NCBI RefSeq assembly: GCF_003075415.1
Contig: NZ_QDAH01000007.1
Location: 1 to 64,000 of the forward strand
DNA from: Microvirga sp. KLBC 81
GTDB lineage: Bacteria > Pseudomonadota > Alphaproteobacteria > Rhizobiales > Beijerinckiaceae
Direction of reading: 5' to 3'
Length of the DNA stretch: 64,000 nucleotides
Below, one piece after another: positions 50,097 through 58,813 of this stretch. Below the pieces are notes generated by a model. That model saw only the letters and a program-made list of their open reading frames with translations, made no database searches and was not told the DNA's origin. How positions within the stretch are numbered: the stretch's first letter is position 1; each line of letters starts with the position of its first letter. The position numbers were made by a program, and so were the translations under genes.

Positions 50097-50903
50097 ATGA
50101 AACTGAGGACCACAGCGGCCGCACTTCTTCTGGGCATGCTCGCCGCCATGCCTGCCAAAGCCGACAAGCTCGACGACATCATCGCCTCCGGCGTGCTGCG
50201 CTGCGCCGTGGTGCTCGACTTCCCGCCCATGGGCTCGCGCGACGAAAAGAACCAGCCGGTCGGCTTCGACGTGGACACCTGCAACGATCTGGCCAAGGCG
50301 CTCGGCGTGAAGGCTGAGATCGTTGAAACTCCGTTCCCGGATCGTATCCCGGCGCTCGTCTCGGACCGCGCGGATGTGGGCGTCGCCTCGACCTCCGACA
50401 CGCTGGAGCGCGCCAAGACCGTCGGCTTCTCGATTCCCTACTTCGCCTTCAAGATGGTCGTCCTCACGAGGGAAGATACCGGCATCAACACCTATGAGAG
50501 CCTCAAAGGTCGCAAGACGGGCTCGACCTCCGGTACCTACGAGGCCATCGCGCTCGAGAAGGACGTGAAGGCATGGGGCGGCGGCTCGTTCCGTCCCTAC
50601 CAGACTCAGGCCGACGTGTTCCTTGCGCTCTCCCAGGGCCAGATCGAAGCAACGGTCGTAACGAACACCGTGGCGCAGGCTGTCGTGAAGTCCGGCAAGT
50701 ACAAGGGCTTTACCGTGAAGGGCGACGCTCCTTACGTGACCGACTATGTCTCGCTCATCGGGCTGCGCCAGGAGCAGGGCCTCATCAACTACCTGAACCT
50801 GTTCGTGAACCAGCAGGTGCGCACGGGCCGCTACAAGGAGCTGTTCGAGAAGTGGGTCGGCGGCGAGGCTCCGGACCTGACCGTGAAGGGCGTCTACTAC
50901 TGA
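50097..50903 (+). CDS. ABC transporter substrate-binding protein, polar amino-acid type
   Basis: A 268-residue periplasmic binding protein (SBP family 3). The signal peptide (KLRTTAAALLLGMLAAMPAKA, cleavage near AKA; quoted without its Met) is followed by the two-lobe fold: DDIIASGVLRCAVVLDFPPM, GFDVDTCNDLAKALG and AYVTDY-type hinge text. It would capture hydroxyproline or related cyclic amino acids for the permeases downstream. Confidence 0.88.
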   Translation: MKLRTTAAALLLGMLAAMPAKADKLDDIIASGVLRCAVVLDFPPMGSRDEKNQPVGFDVDTCNDLAKALGVKAEIVETPFPDRIPALVSDRADVGVASTSDTLERAKTVGFSIPYFAFKMVVLTREDTGINTYESLKGRKTGSTSGTYEAIALEKDVKAWGGGSFRPYQTQADVFLALSQGQIEATVVTNTVAQAVVKSGKYKGFTVKGDAPYVTDYVSLIGLRQEQGLINYLNLFVNQQVRTGRYKELFEKWVGGEAPDLTVKGVYY

Positions 50904-50917
50904 TCGACATGCATCGG

Positions 50918-50950
50918 CCGAGGGTGCCCCAATCACCCTCGGTCTCTTCT
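50918..50950 (+). terminator. Partial terminator between binding protein and permease
   Basis: Perfect 9-bp stem CCGAGGGTG / CACCCTCGG, loop CCCCAAT, tail TCTCTTCT. Such hairpins after the binding-protein gene let it be made in excess over the permeases. Confidence 0.72.
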
Positions 50951-50982
50951 GGTTCTGTTATGTCATTGGGCACGCCCCCATC

Positions 50983-51648
50983 ATGCTGAATTACACATTT
51001 CATTGGCGCCCGGCCCTCAACGCTCTCCCGGACATGCTGGGAGGCGCTCTGGTTTCTCTCCAGATTGCTGTGCTGTCGATGGTGATCGGCGTCGCCATCG
51101 CCGTGTTCCTGGCGCTGGGCCGCCAGTCGAACAACAAGCTTTTCTATGGGTTCTCGACTGGCTGGGTCGAGCTCGCGCGCAACACGCCCGCCCTGTTCCA
51201 GGTCTATATGACGTATTTCGGCCTGGGCTCCTTCGGCATCCAGCTCGACTCCTATGTGGCGTTGCTCGCAGGCATCGCCTTCAACAATGCGGGCTATCTC
51301 GCCGAGACGTTCCGTGGCGGCCTTCGCGCCATTCCGCATACGCAGACGCGCGCTGCCCGCTCGCTGGGCATGAGCGCGCCGCAGGCTTTCCGCCTGATCG
51401 TGCTGCCGCAGATGTTCAGGATCGTATTCTATCCCATGACCAATCAGATGGTCTGGGCACTTCTGATGACGTCGCTCGGTGTCACGGTCGGCCTCAACAC
51501 GGATCTTACCGGCGTCACGCAGGATCTGAACGTGCGCACCTTCCGCACCTTCGAATATTTTGCCATCGCGGCGATCATCTATTACCTGCTGGCGAAGTTC
51601 ATCACCCTCTCGTCGCGCCTCTTCGCCTGGCGCCTGTTCCGGTACTGA
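50983..51648 (+). CDS. ABC transporter permease (HisM/GlnP-like), first
   Basis: A 221-residue inner-membrane permease with about five helices. It has the HisMQ N-terminus (GALVSLQIAVLSMVIGVAIA) and the EAA-loop NAGYLAETFRGGLRAIPHTQ (coupling loop for the ATPase). It pairs with the second permease as a heterodimer. Confidence 0.9.
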   Translation: MLNYTFHWRPALNALPDMLGGALVSLQIAVLSMVIGVAIAVFLALGRQSNNKLFYGFSTGWVELARNTPALFQVYMTYFGLGSFGIQLDSYVALLAGIAFNNAGYLAETFRGGLRAIPHTQTRAARSLGMSAPQAFRLIVLPQMFRIVFYPMTNQMVWALLMTSLGVTVGLNTDLTGVTQDLNVRTFRTFEYFAIAAIIYYLLAKFITLSSRLFAWRLFRY

Positions 51649-51658
51649 GGAGACGGCG

Positions 51659-52312
51659 ATGTTCGAGACAAGCCTCACCTGGAACGACGTTCTCTTCCTT
51701 CTGCAAGGCGCAGGAACGACGCTGACCATCACCTTCTGGGCCGTGCTCGGCGGCACCATCTTAGGGATGCTCTTCGGCCTCGCCCGCGCCACGGCGCCGT
51801 GGTGGCTCAACGCGCCCATCGGCTTCGTGCTGGATATCCTGCGCTCGGTGCCGCTCCTGATCCAGTTCGTTCTCGCGAACTCGTTCAAGTCCATCCTCAA
51901 GCTCAACGTGACGGCCTTCACGGTGGGTTGCGTGGTGCTGGCGCTCTACACGGCTGCCTGTTGCGCGGAGATCGTGCGCGGCGGCATCCTGGCCGTTCCG
52001 CCCACGACGCGCCGCGCGGCCCGCTCGCTCGGCATGACCTACACCCAGGACCTGACCAGCATCGTCTTCCCGATTGCCCTGCGTGTTGCGCTTCCGAGCT
52101 GGATCGGCCTCACGCTTGGCGTCATGAAAGATACGGCGCTCGTCCTCTGGATCGGCATCGTCGAGCTGCTGCGGGCGTCGCAGATCATCGTGACCCGCCT
52201 CCAGGAGCCGCTCTTCATTCTCTCGATTGCAGGCCTGATCTACTTCCTCATGAGCTTCCCGATTGCACGGCTCGGGGCACGGCTCGAAAAGCGGTGGCGT
52301 GAAAATGATTGA
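51659..52312 (+). CDS. ABC transporter permease (HisQ-like), second
   Basis: A 217-residue permease with the same topology: GAGTTLTITFWAVLGGTILG near the start and the coupling loop EIVRGGILAVPPTTRRAARS. It begins 10 bases after the first permease. Its last 8 bases overlap the ATPase start, giving translational coupling. Confidence 0.9.
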   Translation: MFETSLTWNDVLFLLQGAGTTLTITFWAVLGGTILGMLFGLARATAPWWLNAPIGFVLDILRSVPLLIQFVLANSFKSILKLNVTAFTVGCVVLALYTAACCAEIVRGGILAVPPTTRRAARSLGMTYTQDLTSIVFPIALRVALPSWIGLTLGVMKDTALVLWIGIVELLRASQIIVTRLQEPLFILSIAGLIYFLMSFPIARLGARLEKRWREND

Positions 52313-53027
52313 GTTGAAAGATGTTCGTAAATCCTTCGGCAATCTCGAGGTGCTGAAGGGCGTCAGCCTCACCGTTCAGAAGGGCGAGGTGCTCTCCGTC
52401 ATCGGCGGATCGGGCTCGGGCAAGTCCACGATGCTCATGTGCATCAACGGTCTCGAGCCGATCCAGGGCGGTCAGATCCTCGTCGATGGCATCGATGTCC
52501 ATGCCCGCGGCACGGATCTCAACAAACTCCGTCAGAAGATCGGCATTGTGTTCCAGCAGTGGAATGCCTTCCCGCATCTCACCGTGCTCGAAAACGTGAT
52601 GCTCGCGCCGCGCAAGGTGCTGGGCAAGAGCAAGAGGGAAGCCGAGGAGATCGCTGTCAGGCAGCTCACCCATGTGGGTCTGGGCGATAAGTTGAAGGTC
52701 TACCCCTCCAAGCTCTCCGGCGGCCAGCAGCAGCGCATGGCCATTGCGCGCGCACTCGCCATGTCGCCTGACTACATGCTCTTCGACGAGGTGACGTCGG
52801 CGCTCGATCCGCAGCTCGTCGGCGAGGTGCTGGATACGCTGAAGATGCTCTCGGAAGAGGGCATGACCATGATCCTCGTCACGCACGAAATCCGCTTCGC
52901 GCGCGATGTGTCGGACCGGGTGGCTTTCTTCCACAAGGGTCTGATTCACGAGATCGGCCCACCCGAACAGGTGATCGGAAACCCGCAGAAGCCCGAGACG
53001 ATCGCCTTCCTCAAGTCCGTTCTCTGA
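52305..53027 (+). CDS. ABC transporter ATP-binding protein, polar amino-acid type
   Basis: A 240-residue ATPase. Walker A is GGSGSGKST, the Q-loop is [13 protein letters not shown], the signature is LSGGQQQRM and Walker B is [12 protein letters not shown], with the H-loop in LVTHEI. The DEVTSALD form is usual for polar amino-acid importers. It powers the hydroxyproline/amino-acid uptake system with the two permeases upstream. Confidence 0.92.
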   Translation: MIELKDVRKSFGNLEVLKGVSLTVQKGEVLSVIGGSGSGKSTMLMCINGLEPIQGGQILVDGIDVHARGTDLNKLRQKIGIVFQQWNAFPHLTVLENVMLAPRKVLGKSKREAEEIAVRQLTHVGLGDKLKVYPSKLSGGQQQRMAIARALAMSPDYMLFDEVTSALDPQLVGEVLDTLKMLSEEGMTMILVTHEIRFARDVSDRVAFFHKGLIHEIGPPEQVIGNPQKPETIAFLKSVL

Positions 53028-53092
53028 CGGCGCGGGGTTTCATCCCCGAGCCAGACATTTCACACTCAGATCGTCCTGCCTCGGAGATCATC

Positions 53093-54121
53093 ATGCGCAC
53101 GTCGAAAGTCGTTCATGTCGTCAGCTGCCACGCGGAAGGGGAGGTCGGTGACGTGATCGTGGGCGGCGTCGCGCCGCCCCCGGGTGACACCGTGTGGGAG
53201 CAGTCGCGCTTCATCGCGAAGGACGAGACCTTACGAAAATTCGTGCTGAACGAGCCGCGCGGCGGCGTCTTCCGGCACGTGAACTTTCTGGTGCCGCCGA
53301 AGAATCCGAAGGCGCAGATGGGCTGGATCATCATGGAGCCCGCCGACACGCCGCCCATGTCGGGCTCCAACTCCATCTGCGTGTCCACCGTCCTGCTCGA
53401 TACGGGCATCATCCCGATGCAGGAGCCGATCACCCGCATGGTCCTCGAGCCCCCCGGCGGTCTCATCGAGGTGGAGGCGGAATGCAGGAACGGCAAGGCC
53501 GAACGGATCCGGGTTCGCAACGTCCCCTCTTTCGCCGACAAGCTCGACGTGAAACTTGAGGTCGAAGGTGTCGGCACGCTCACCGTCGATACAGCCTATG
53601 GCGGCGACAGCTTCGTGATCGCGGACGCGCCGGCCCTTGGTTTCGCGATCCGTCCCGACGAGGCGAAGGATTTGGCCGAGATCGGCGTGAAGATCACCCG
53701 CGCGGCCAATGAGCAGATCGGCTTCAGGCATCCCGAGCTGCCCGGCTGGGATCACATTTCGTTCTGCCAGATCGCGGCACCTCTCGTGGACCGCGACGGC
53801 GTTCCGCATGGCTCCAATGCCGTCGTGGTGCGGCCAGGCAAGATCGACCGCTCGCCCACGGGCACGGGCTGCTCGGCCCGCATGGCCGTGCTCCATGCAC
53901 GCGGCATCCTGAAGGTGGGCGATAGCTTCGTCGGCCGCTCGATCATCGATTCCGAGTTCATCTGCCGGATCGAGAACGAGGTGACGGTCGGCGGCAAGAG
54001 AGGCATCATCCCGTCGATCTCGGGACGGGCCTGGATCACGGGCACCCACCAGCACATGCTCGATCCCGACGATCCGTGGCCGGATGGTTACCAGCTGTCG
54101 GATACCTGGCCGCAGATGTAA
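53093..54121 (+). CDS. Proline-racemase-family enzyme with Ser/Thr active site
   Basis: A 342-residue member of the proline racemase superfamily. The first catalytic position is Ser90 ([10 protein letters not shown]) instead of Cys and the second is Thr256 ([13 protein letters not shown]) instead of Cys. A Thr at the second position marks trans-3-hydroxy-L-proline dehydratases, which need one base only; a Ser at the first place is a further change. It is 65 bases after the ABC genes and before a pyrroline-reductase-like gene, so a trans-3-hydroxyproline dehydratase role is most likely. It should not racemise. Confidence 0.8.
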   Translation: MRTSKVVHVVSCHAEGEVGDVIVGGVAPPPGDTVWEQSRFIAKDETLRKFVLNEPRGGVFRHVNFLVPPKNPKAQMGWIIMEPADTPPMSGSNSICVSTVLLDTGIIPMQEPITRMVLEPPGGLIEVEAECRNGKAERIRVRNVPSFADKLDVKLEVEGVGTLTVDTAYGGDSFVIADAPALGFAIRPDEAKDLAEIGVKITRAANEQIGFRHPELPGWDHISFCQIAAPLVDRDGVPHGSNAVVVRPGKIDRSPTGTGCSARMAVLHARGILKVGDSFVGRSIIDSEFICRIENEVTVGGKRGIIPSISGRAWITGTHQHMLDPDDPWPDGYQLSDTWPQM

Positions 54122-54176
54122 GCTGACGAGAACGCATCTTTCGACAAAACCGGAACCGAACGGACAACGAATAAGC

Positions 54177-55193
54177 ATGAGCGAAGAAGTCTCCCTCTCG
54201 CTGGACGAGGTCCGGCGCATCAGCATCGATGTTCTGAAAGCTGGCGGTCTCTCCCAGGAGCATGCTGAAGCCATCGCCGGTGTGGTCTATGCCGGACAGC
54301 GGGACGAATGCCATTCCCATGGCATGTATCGGTTGCTTGGCTGCGTGCGCTCCGTGAAGGAGGGCAAGGTCAATCCGGGCGCCGCGCCGGATGTGGTGGA
54401 TCACGCGCCCGCCATCGTGCGCGTCAACGCTCATTACGGCTTCTCGCCGCTGGCCTTCGAGCGCGGCAGACCGCTGCTTGTCGAAAAGGCCCACAGGATG
54501 GGCCTTGCGGCCATGGCGATCAACAATTGCTATCACTTCTCTGCACTCTGGCCCGAAGTGGAGGCCATCTGCGCGGATGGGCTGGTGGCGCTTGCCATGA
54601 CACCGAGCCACAGCTGGGTCGCGCCGGCGGGCGGCAAGAAGCCCGTGTTGGGCACGAACCCGATCGCTTTCGCCTGGCCGCGCCCTGACGGCCCTCCCTT
54701 TGTGTTCGACTTCGCCACCAGCGCCATCGCACGGGGTGAGATCGAGCTGCACCGGCGCGCGGGCAAGCCCATCCCCACCGGCTGGGCTATCGACAGCGAG
54801 GGCAACCCGACGAACGATGCAACGGCTGCTTTGGCCGGCGCGATGCTCGCCTTCGGCGGCCACAAGGGCTCTGCCCTATCTGCCATGATCGAGCTGATGG
54901 CAGGCCCGCTCATCGGCGACATGACGAGTGCGGAATCCATGGCCTTCGATGAAGGCGTCGGTGCCGCGCCGTGCCACGGCGAACTGATCCTCGCCTTCGA
55001 TCCCAAGGTATTCCTCGGCGCGGATGCGGCGCAGCATGTGGCCCGCGCCGAAGAGATGTTCGACGCCATCGTGGGCCAGGGTGCGCGCCTGCCGTCGCAG
55101 CGCCGCTACGAAGCGCGTGAGCGCAGCAAGGCGAATGGCGTCCGCATCCCCAAGGCACTCTACGACGACCTGCAGGCTCTCCTGCCGCGTTGA
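54177..55193 (+). CDS. Ldh2/malate dehydrogenase family, predicted delta-1-pyrroline-2-carboxylate reductase
   Basis: A 338-residue NAD(P)-dependent enzyme of the malate/L-lactate/ureidoglycolate dehydrogenase (Ldh2) superfamily: catalytic His in DECHSHGMYRL, NNCYHFSALWPEVE, LGTNPIAFAWPR and GGHKGSALSAMIEL. Members reduce cyclic imines, and between a 3-hydroxyproline dehydratase-like gene and aconitase X the natural product is delta-1-pyrroline-2-carboxylate, reduced here to L-proline. Other 2-keto-acid substrates remain possible. Confidence 0.83.
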   Translation: MSEEVSLSLDEVRRISIDVLKAGGLSQEHAEAIAGVVYAGQRDECHSHGMYRLLGCVRSVKEGKVNPGAAPDVVDHAPAIVRVNAHYGFSPLAFERGRPLLVEKAHRMGLAAMAINNCYHFSALWPEVEAICADGLVALAMTPSHSWVAPAGGKKPVLGTNPIAFAWPRPDGPPFVFDFATSAIARGEIELHRRAGKPIPTGWAIDSEGNPTNDATAALAGAMLAFGGHKGSALSAMIELMAGPLIGDMTSAESMAFDEGVGAAPCHGELILAFDPKVFLGADAAQHVARAEEMFDAIVGQGARLPSQRRYEARERSKANGVRIPKALYDDLQALLPR

Positions 55194-55207
55194 TGAAAGG
55201 AGCCGTC

Positions 55208-56959
55208 ATGAGCGAAGCTGTCTTTTCCGGCACCGCCTTCGTTCATGGCGAGGCTCTTGGAGAAATCATCGCAAGCAACGTGGAGCTGAGCTTCTGGGGC
55301 GGCGTCGATCCCTCCAGCGGTGAGGTCATCGACCGCCACCATCCATTGAGTGGCCAGATCCTGACAGGCAAGGTTCTTGTCATTCCCGGTGGGCGCGGCT
55401 CCTGCTCGGGCAGCGGGGTCATTCTGGAACTTCTTCTCACCGGAAAGGGACCCGCGGCCATGGTAGTCGAGCGTGAGGATGATATCCTCACTCTTGGCGT
55501 CGTGATCGCGGAGGAAGTGTTCGGGAAATCCATTCCTGTCGTCACGCTGGACCCTCAGGATTTCCACCAGGTGGCCACAGCACGCTATGCGCGGGTTGAT
55601 GGCAATCGCGTTGTATGCGGCGATCATCCGGAAGCACTGCGCGAGCTTCAGTTTGCCGAGGAAGGACCGGAGAACGGCGCCTCCCCTATCAGGCTGAGCG
55701 AAGCGGATCAGGCTTATCTGCGCGGTGCGCACGGCAAGGCCGCGCGGATCGCGATGAAGGTCATCCTGCGGATGGCTCAGCTGCAAGGTGCAAATCAGCT
55801 GATCGACGTCACGCAGGCGCATATCGATGGCTGCGTCTATACCGGTCACGGCTCCCTCAAATTCGCACAGCAGCTGCGGGATTGGGGCGGGAAGGTTGCC
55901 GTGCCGACCACACTCAATTCGATTTCCGTCGATCACCGCCGCTGGCGCGCGCAAGGCATCGATCCCGCCTTCGGAGAACCGGCGAGCCAGCTTGGCGACG
56001 CTTATGTCGATATGGGCGCGCGACCCACCTTCACCTGCGCGCCTTATCTTCTCGACAGCGCACCGAATAAGGGTGAGCAGGTCGTCTGGGCGGAATCCAA
56101 CGCCGTCGTCTATGCCAACAGCGTGCTCGGCGCGCGGACGATGAAATATCCAGATTTTCTCGACATCTGCATCGCGCTCACGGGCCGCGCACCGCTGGCC
56201 GGATGTCATATCGGGAGTAGCCGGAGGGCGGCTCTGCAGATCAATCTGCCGAAGCTCGAAGATCTCGATGATGCGTTCTATCCGCTGCTCGGCTATCACC
56301 TGGGCCTCGTGGCCGGGAACCGGATTCCCGTCATCACCGGGCTGGAACGAGCTGCACCCTCACAGGATGATCTGAAGGCTTTCGGGGCTGCATTTGCGAC
56401 CACCTCAAGCGCGCCCATGTTCCACATTCTCGGCGTGACGCCCGAGGCAGCGACACTGGAAGACGCGACCGGCGGCGAAAGCATTCCGACCATCGACATT
56501 CGCATCGAGGACCTGTTCCGGAGCTGGCGCGAACTCGACAGCGCCTCGGATCAGTCGGTCGATCTCGTATCGCTCGGCAATCCGCATTTCTCCTTCAGTG
56601 AATGCGAAAAGCTCGCTGCCCTCTGCCGCGGCCGCAAGAAGCATGAGGACGTGACGGTCGTCGTGACCTGCGGACGCGCCACACACGACAGGGCACGCGA
56701 GGCCGGCATTCTGTCAGAACTCGAACGGTTCGGCGTTCAGTTCGTCACGGATACCTGCTGGTGCATGATCATCGAGCCGGTCATTCCACCGACGGCTGAA
56801 ACGATCATGACGAATTCCGGCAAATACGCCCATTACGGCCCTGGCCTCACAGGACGGCGCTTCCATTTCGGAAGCCTTTCCGCCTGCGTGGATGCAGCCT
56901 GCACGGGCGTTGTCAGCGGGAAGCTGCCTCTCTGGCTTCAAAGAGGCCTGAGTTCCTAA
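55208..56959 (+). CDS. Aconitase X, predicted cis-3-hydroxy-L-proline dehydratase
   Basis: A 583-residue fusion of the AcnX small (DUF126, about 1-140) and large (DUF521, about 150-575) domains. DUF126 carries PGGRGSCSGSGVILELL (Ser67 region); DUF521 has IDVTQAHIDGCVYTGHGSLK and VPTTLNSISVDHRRW plus cysteines for an iron-sulfur cluster. Bacterial fused AcnX enzymes dehydrate cis-3-hydroxy-L-proline to the pyrroline. AGGAG lies 7 bases before ATG 55208. The product feeds the reductase upstream. Confidence 0.87.
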   Translation: MSEAVFSGTAFVHGEALGEIIASNVELSFWGGVDPSSGEVIDRHHPLSGQILTGKVLVIPGGRGSCSGSGVILELLLTGKGPAAMVVEREDDILTLGVVIAEEVFGKSIPVVTLDPQDFHQVATARYARVDGNRVVCGDHPEALRELQFAEEGPENGASPIRLSEADQAYLRGAHGKAARIAMKVILRMAQLQGANQLIDVTQAHIDGCVYTGHGSLKFAQQLRDWGGKVAVPTTLNSISVDHRRWRAQGIDPAFGEPASQLGDAYVDMGARPTFTCAPYLLDSAPNKGEQVVWAESNAVVYANSVLGARTMKYPDFLDICIALTGRAPLAGCHIGSSRRAALQINLPKLEDLDDAFYPLLGYHLGLVAGNRIPVITGLERAAPSQDDLKAFGAAFATTSSAPMFHILGVTPEAATLEDATGGESIPTIDIRIEDLFRSWRELDSASDQSVDLVSLGNPHFSFSECEKLAALCRGRKKHEDVTVVVTCGRATHDRAREAGILSELERFGVQFVTDTCWCMIIEPVIPPTAETIMTNSGKYAHYGPGLTGRRFHFGSLSACVDAACTGVVSGKLPLWLQRGLSS

Positions 56960-58110
56960 CCGAAGGGTTGCGTCGGCGCTGTCGAGGGCTGCGTGAACCA
57001 TTGCGGCCCGCTCTCGGTCATGAAGATGTGGTCTTCCAGCCTCACGCCGAAGGCATCCGGCACGAGAATCATCGGCTCGTCGGAGAAGCACATGCCGGGT
57101 TCCAGCGCGGTGGGGTTGCCGCGCACGATGTAGGGCTCCTCATGAATCGCAAGGCCCAGCCCATGGCCGGCGCGATGCGGCAGGCCGGGAACACGGTAAC
57201 CCGGTCCAAGGCCATGCGCCTCGATCACGCGGCGTGCCGCCGCATCGAGCGCCTCGCATGGTGCACCGATGTGCGCTGCGTCGAACACCGCCTGTTGCGC
57301 CTCGCGCTCGATGTTCCAGATGCGCGTGATCTCGGCTGAAGGCTCATCCAGCGCGTAGGTGCGCGTCAGATCCGAGCAATAGCCGTCGATATGACAGCCC
57401 GTATCGACGAGGATCAGGTCACCCGTTGCCAGCACCTGGTCGCCCTCGGCACCATGGGGCAGGGAGGTCGTGGTACCGAAGGAAACGATGCAGAAGGACG
57501 ATCCGTTGTCCGCGCCCCGACGCCGGTGCTCGGCATCGATGAGAGACACGATCTCGGAAGCCCGCACGCCCGGTTTCATCGCCGTGTGTGCTACCCGATG
57601 CACGTCGAGCGTCAGATTCATGGCGTACTGAATGAGCGCGATCTCGGCGGTGGACTTGCGCATGCGTAAGTGAGCGACCAAAGGCCCGCCATCCACCAGC
57701 CGCTCCGCACCAAGCGATCTGACGAGCCGGTGATAGAGGAAGAGCGGCAAATGGCTGTCGAGCGCCAGGGTGCCTTTGTTGCCCAGAAGGTCGGCCACGA
57801 GAGCCGTCGGATCCTCGTCCTCCTCCCAGGTGGCGATCTCGGTGTCCAGACGCGGCAGAGTCTCCACCCGGGAGCGCTCGAAGCCCGGCACGACATAGAT
57901 GAGGCGATCCATGGTTACGAGCGCGCCGCAGAGGCGCTCGCTCGCGTGCCAAACCAGACCCGTGAAGTAGCGCAGGCTCTCGGTCGAGCCCAGAAGGAGC
58001 CCGGCAAACCCGGAGGCCTCCATACGCTCTCGCAGGCGCATGAGGCGCTGAAGTCTTTCCTCATCGGAGATTGGTGGAACAGGGTGACGCCAGGAGGAGG
58101 ATGCTGACAT
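56956..58110 (-). CDS. M24 family Xaa-Pro peptidase-like protein
   Basis: A 384-residue creatinase/prolidase-fold protein. Metal-ligand motifs are intact: VDTGCHIDGYCSDLTRTY (two Asp), HRAGHGLGLAIHEEPY (His), LEPGMCFSDEP (Glu) and VRLEDHIFMTE (Glu). It could free Pro or Hyp from peptides, feeding the catabolic genes next door. It is antisense to the island and overlaps the AcnX stop by 4 bases. ATG 58110 is preferred because the upstream in-frame extension to 58221 overlaps divergent DNA. Confidence 0.85.
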   Translation of the reverse strand: MSASSSWRHPVPPISDEERLQRLMRLRERMEASGFAGLLLGSTESLRYFTGLVWHASERLCGALVTMDRLIYVVPGFERSRVETLPRLDTEIATWEEDEDPTALVADLLGNKGTLALDSHLPLFLYHRLVRSLGAERLVDGGPLVAHLRMRKSTAEIALIQYAMNLTLDVHRVAHTAMKPGVRASEIVSLIDAEHRRRGADNGSSFCIVSFGTTTSLPHGAEGDQVLATGDLILVDTGCHIDGYCSDLTRTYALDEPSAEITRIWNIEREAQQAVFDAAHIGAPCEALDAAARRVIEAHGLGPGYRVPGLPHRAGHGLGLAIHEEPYIVRGNPTALEPGMCFSDEPMILVPDAFGVRLEDHIFMTESGPQWFTQPSTAPTQPFG

Positions 58111-58246
58111 GGAGGAGCTTTCGAAAGCAGTCGCGCAAGCGAGCCTCTGCTTCGCGCATCCCTCGCGCGAGATCAACCCTCCTGCGAACGATATTACTTT
58201 AATGGGATCAGGTTCGCGCAAGCAAGCTTTGCGAGAAGCAGACCTG

Positions 58247-58813
58247 ATGGCCCCACACCAAGCTGCCGCCCCTTCTCAAAGCCGCCAGATGACCAGAGCA
58301 ATAACCCCCACTCAACGTGAGACCTTCTTCGATCCCGATTCCTTCATTGTCTCGAAGACGGACCTGAAAGGCCGGATAACGTATGCGAACAGGGTCTTCT
58401 GCGAGGTGGCGGGCTACACGGAGAGGGAGCTGCTTGGTCAGCCGCACAGCCTGATCCGCCACCCGGACATGCCACGTGCCGTCTTCAAGCTTCTGTGGGA
58501 CACGATCCAGGATGGCCGTGAGGTCTTTGCCTATGTGAAGAACATGGCGCGTAGCGGCGATCATTACTGGGTCTTCGCCCATGTGACGCCGTCCTATGGC
58601 AGCAATCTCAAGGTCTGCGGTTTCCACTCCAACCGCCGCGTGCCCAAGCGTGACGTGGTGGAAAAAATCATCACGCCTTTCTACGCCGAACTCAGCCGGA
58701 TCGAGACTTCCTACCGCAATGCCAAGGAGGGTCTCGTAGCATCCCATCAGCACCTCATGAAAACCGTTACTGCGAGCAAGGCCAGCTATGATGAATTTGT
58801 CTTCTCTCTCTAA
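58247..58813 (+). CDS. Aer-like PAS sensor protein without signalling domain
   Basis: A 188-residue cytoplasmic protein with one PAS domain strongly like the FAD-binding PAS of the aerotaxis receptor Aer: [37 protein letters not shown] and [13 protein letters not shown] helical tail ([20 protein letters not shown]) follows in place of membrane and HAMP segments. Its end overlaps the MCP gene by 26 bases. It probably passes redox/oxygen signals to that MCP. Start codon uncertain (58247 or 58289). Confidence 0.82.
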   Translation: MAPHQAAAPSQSRQMTRAITPTQRETFFDPDSFIVSKTDLKGRITYANRVFCEVAGYTERELLGQPHSLIRHPDMPRAVFKLLWDTIQDGREVFAYVKNMARSGDHYWVFAHVTPSYGSNLKVCGFHSNRRVPKRDVVEKIITPFYAELSRIETSYRNAKEGLVASHQHLMKTVTASKASYDEFVFSL

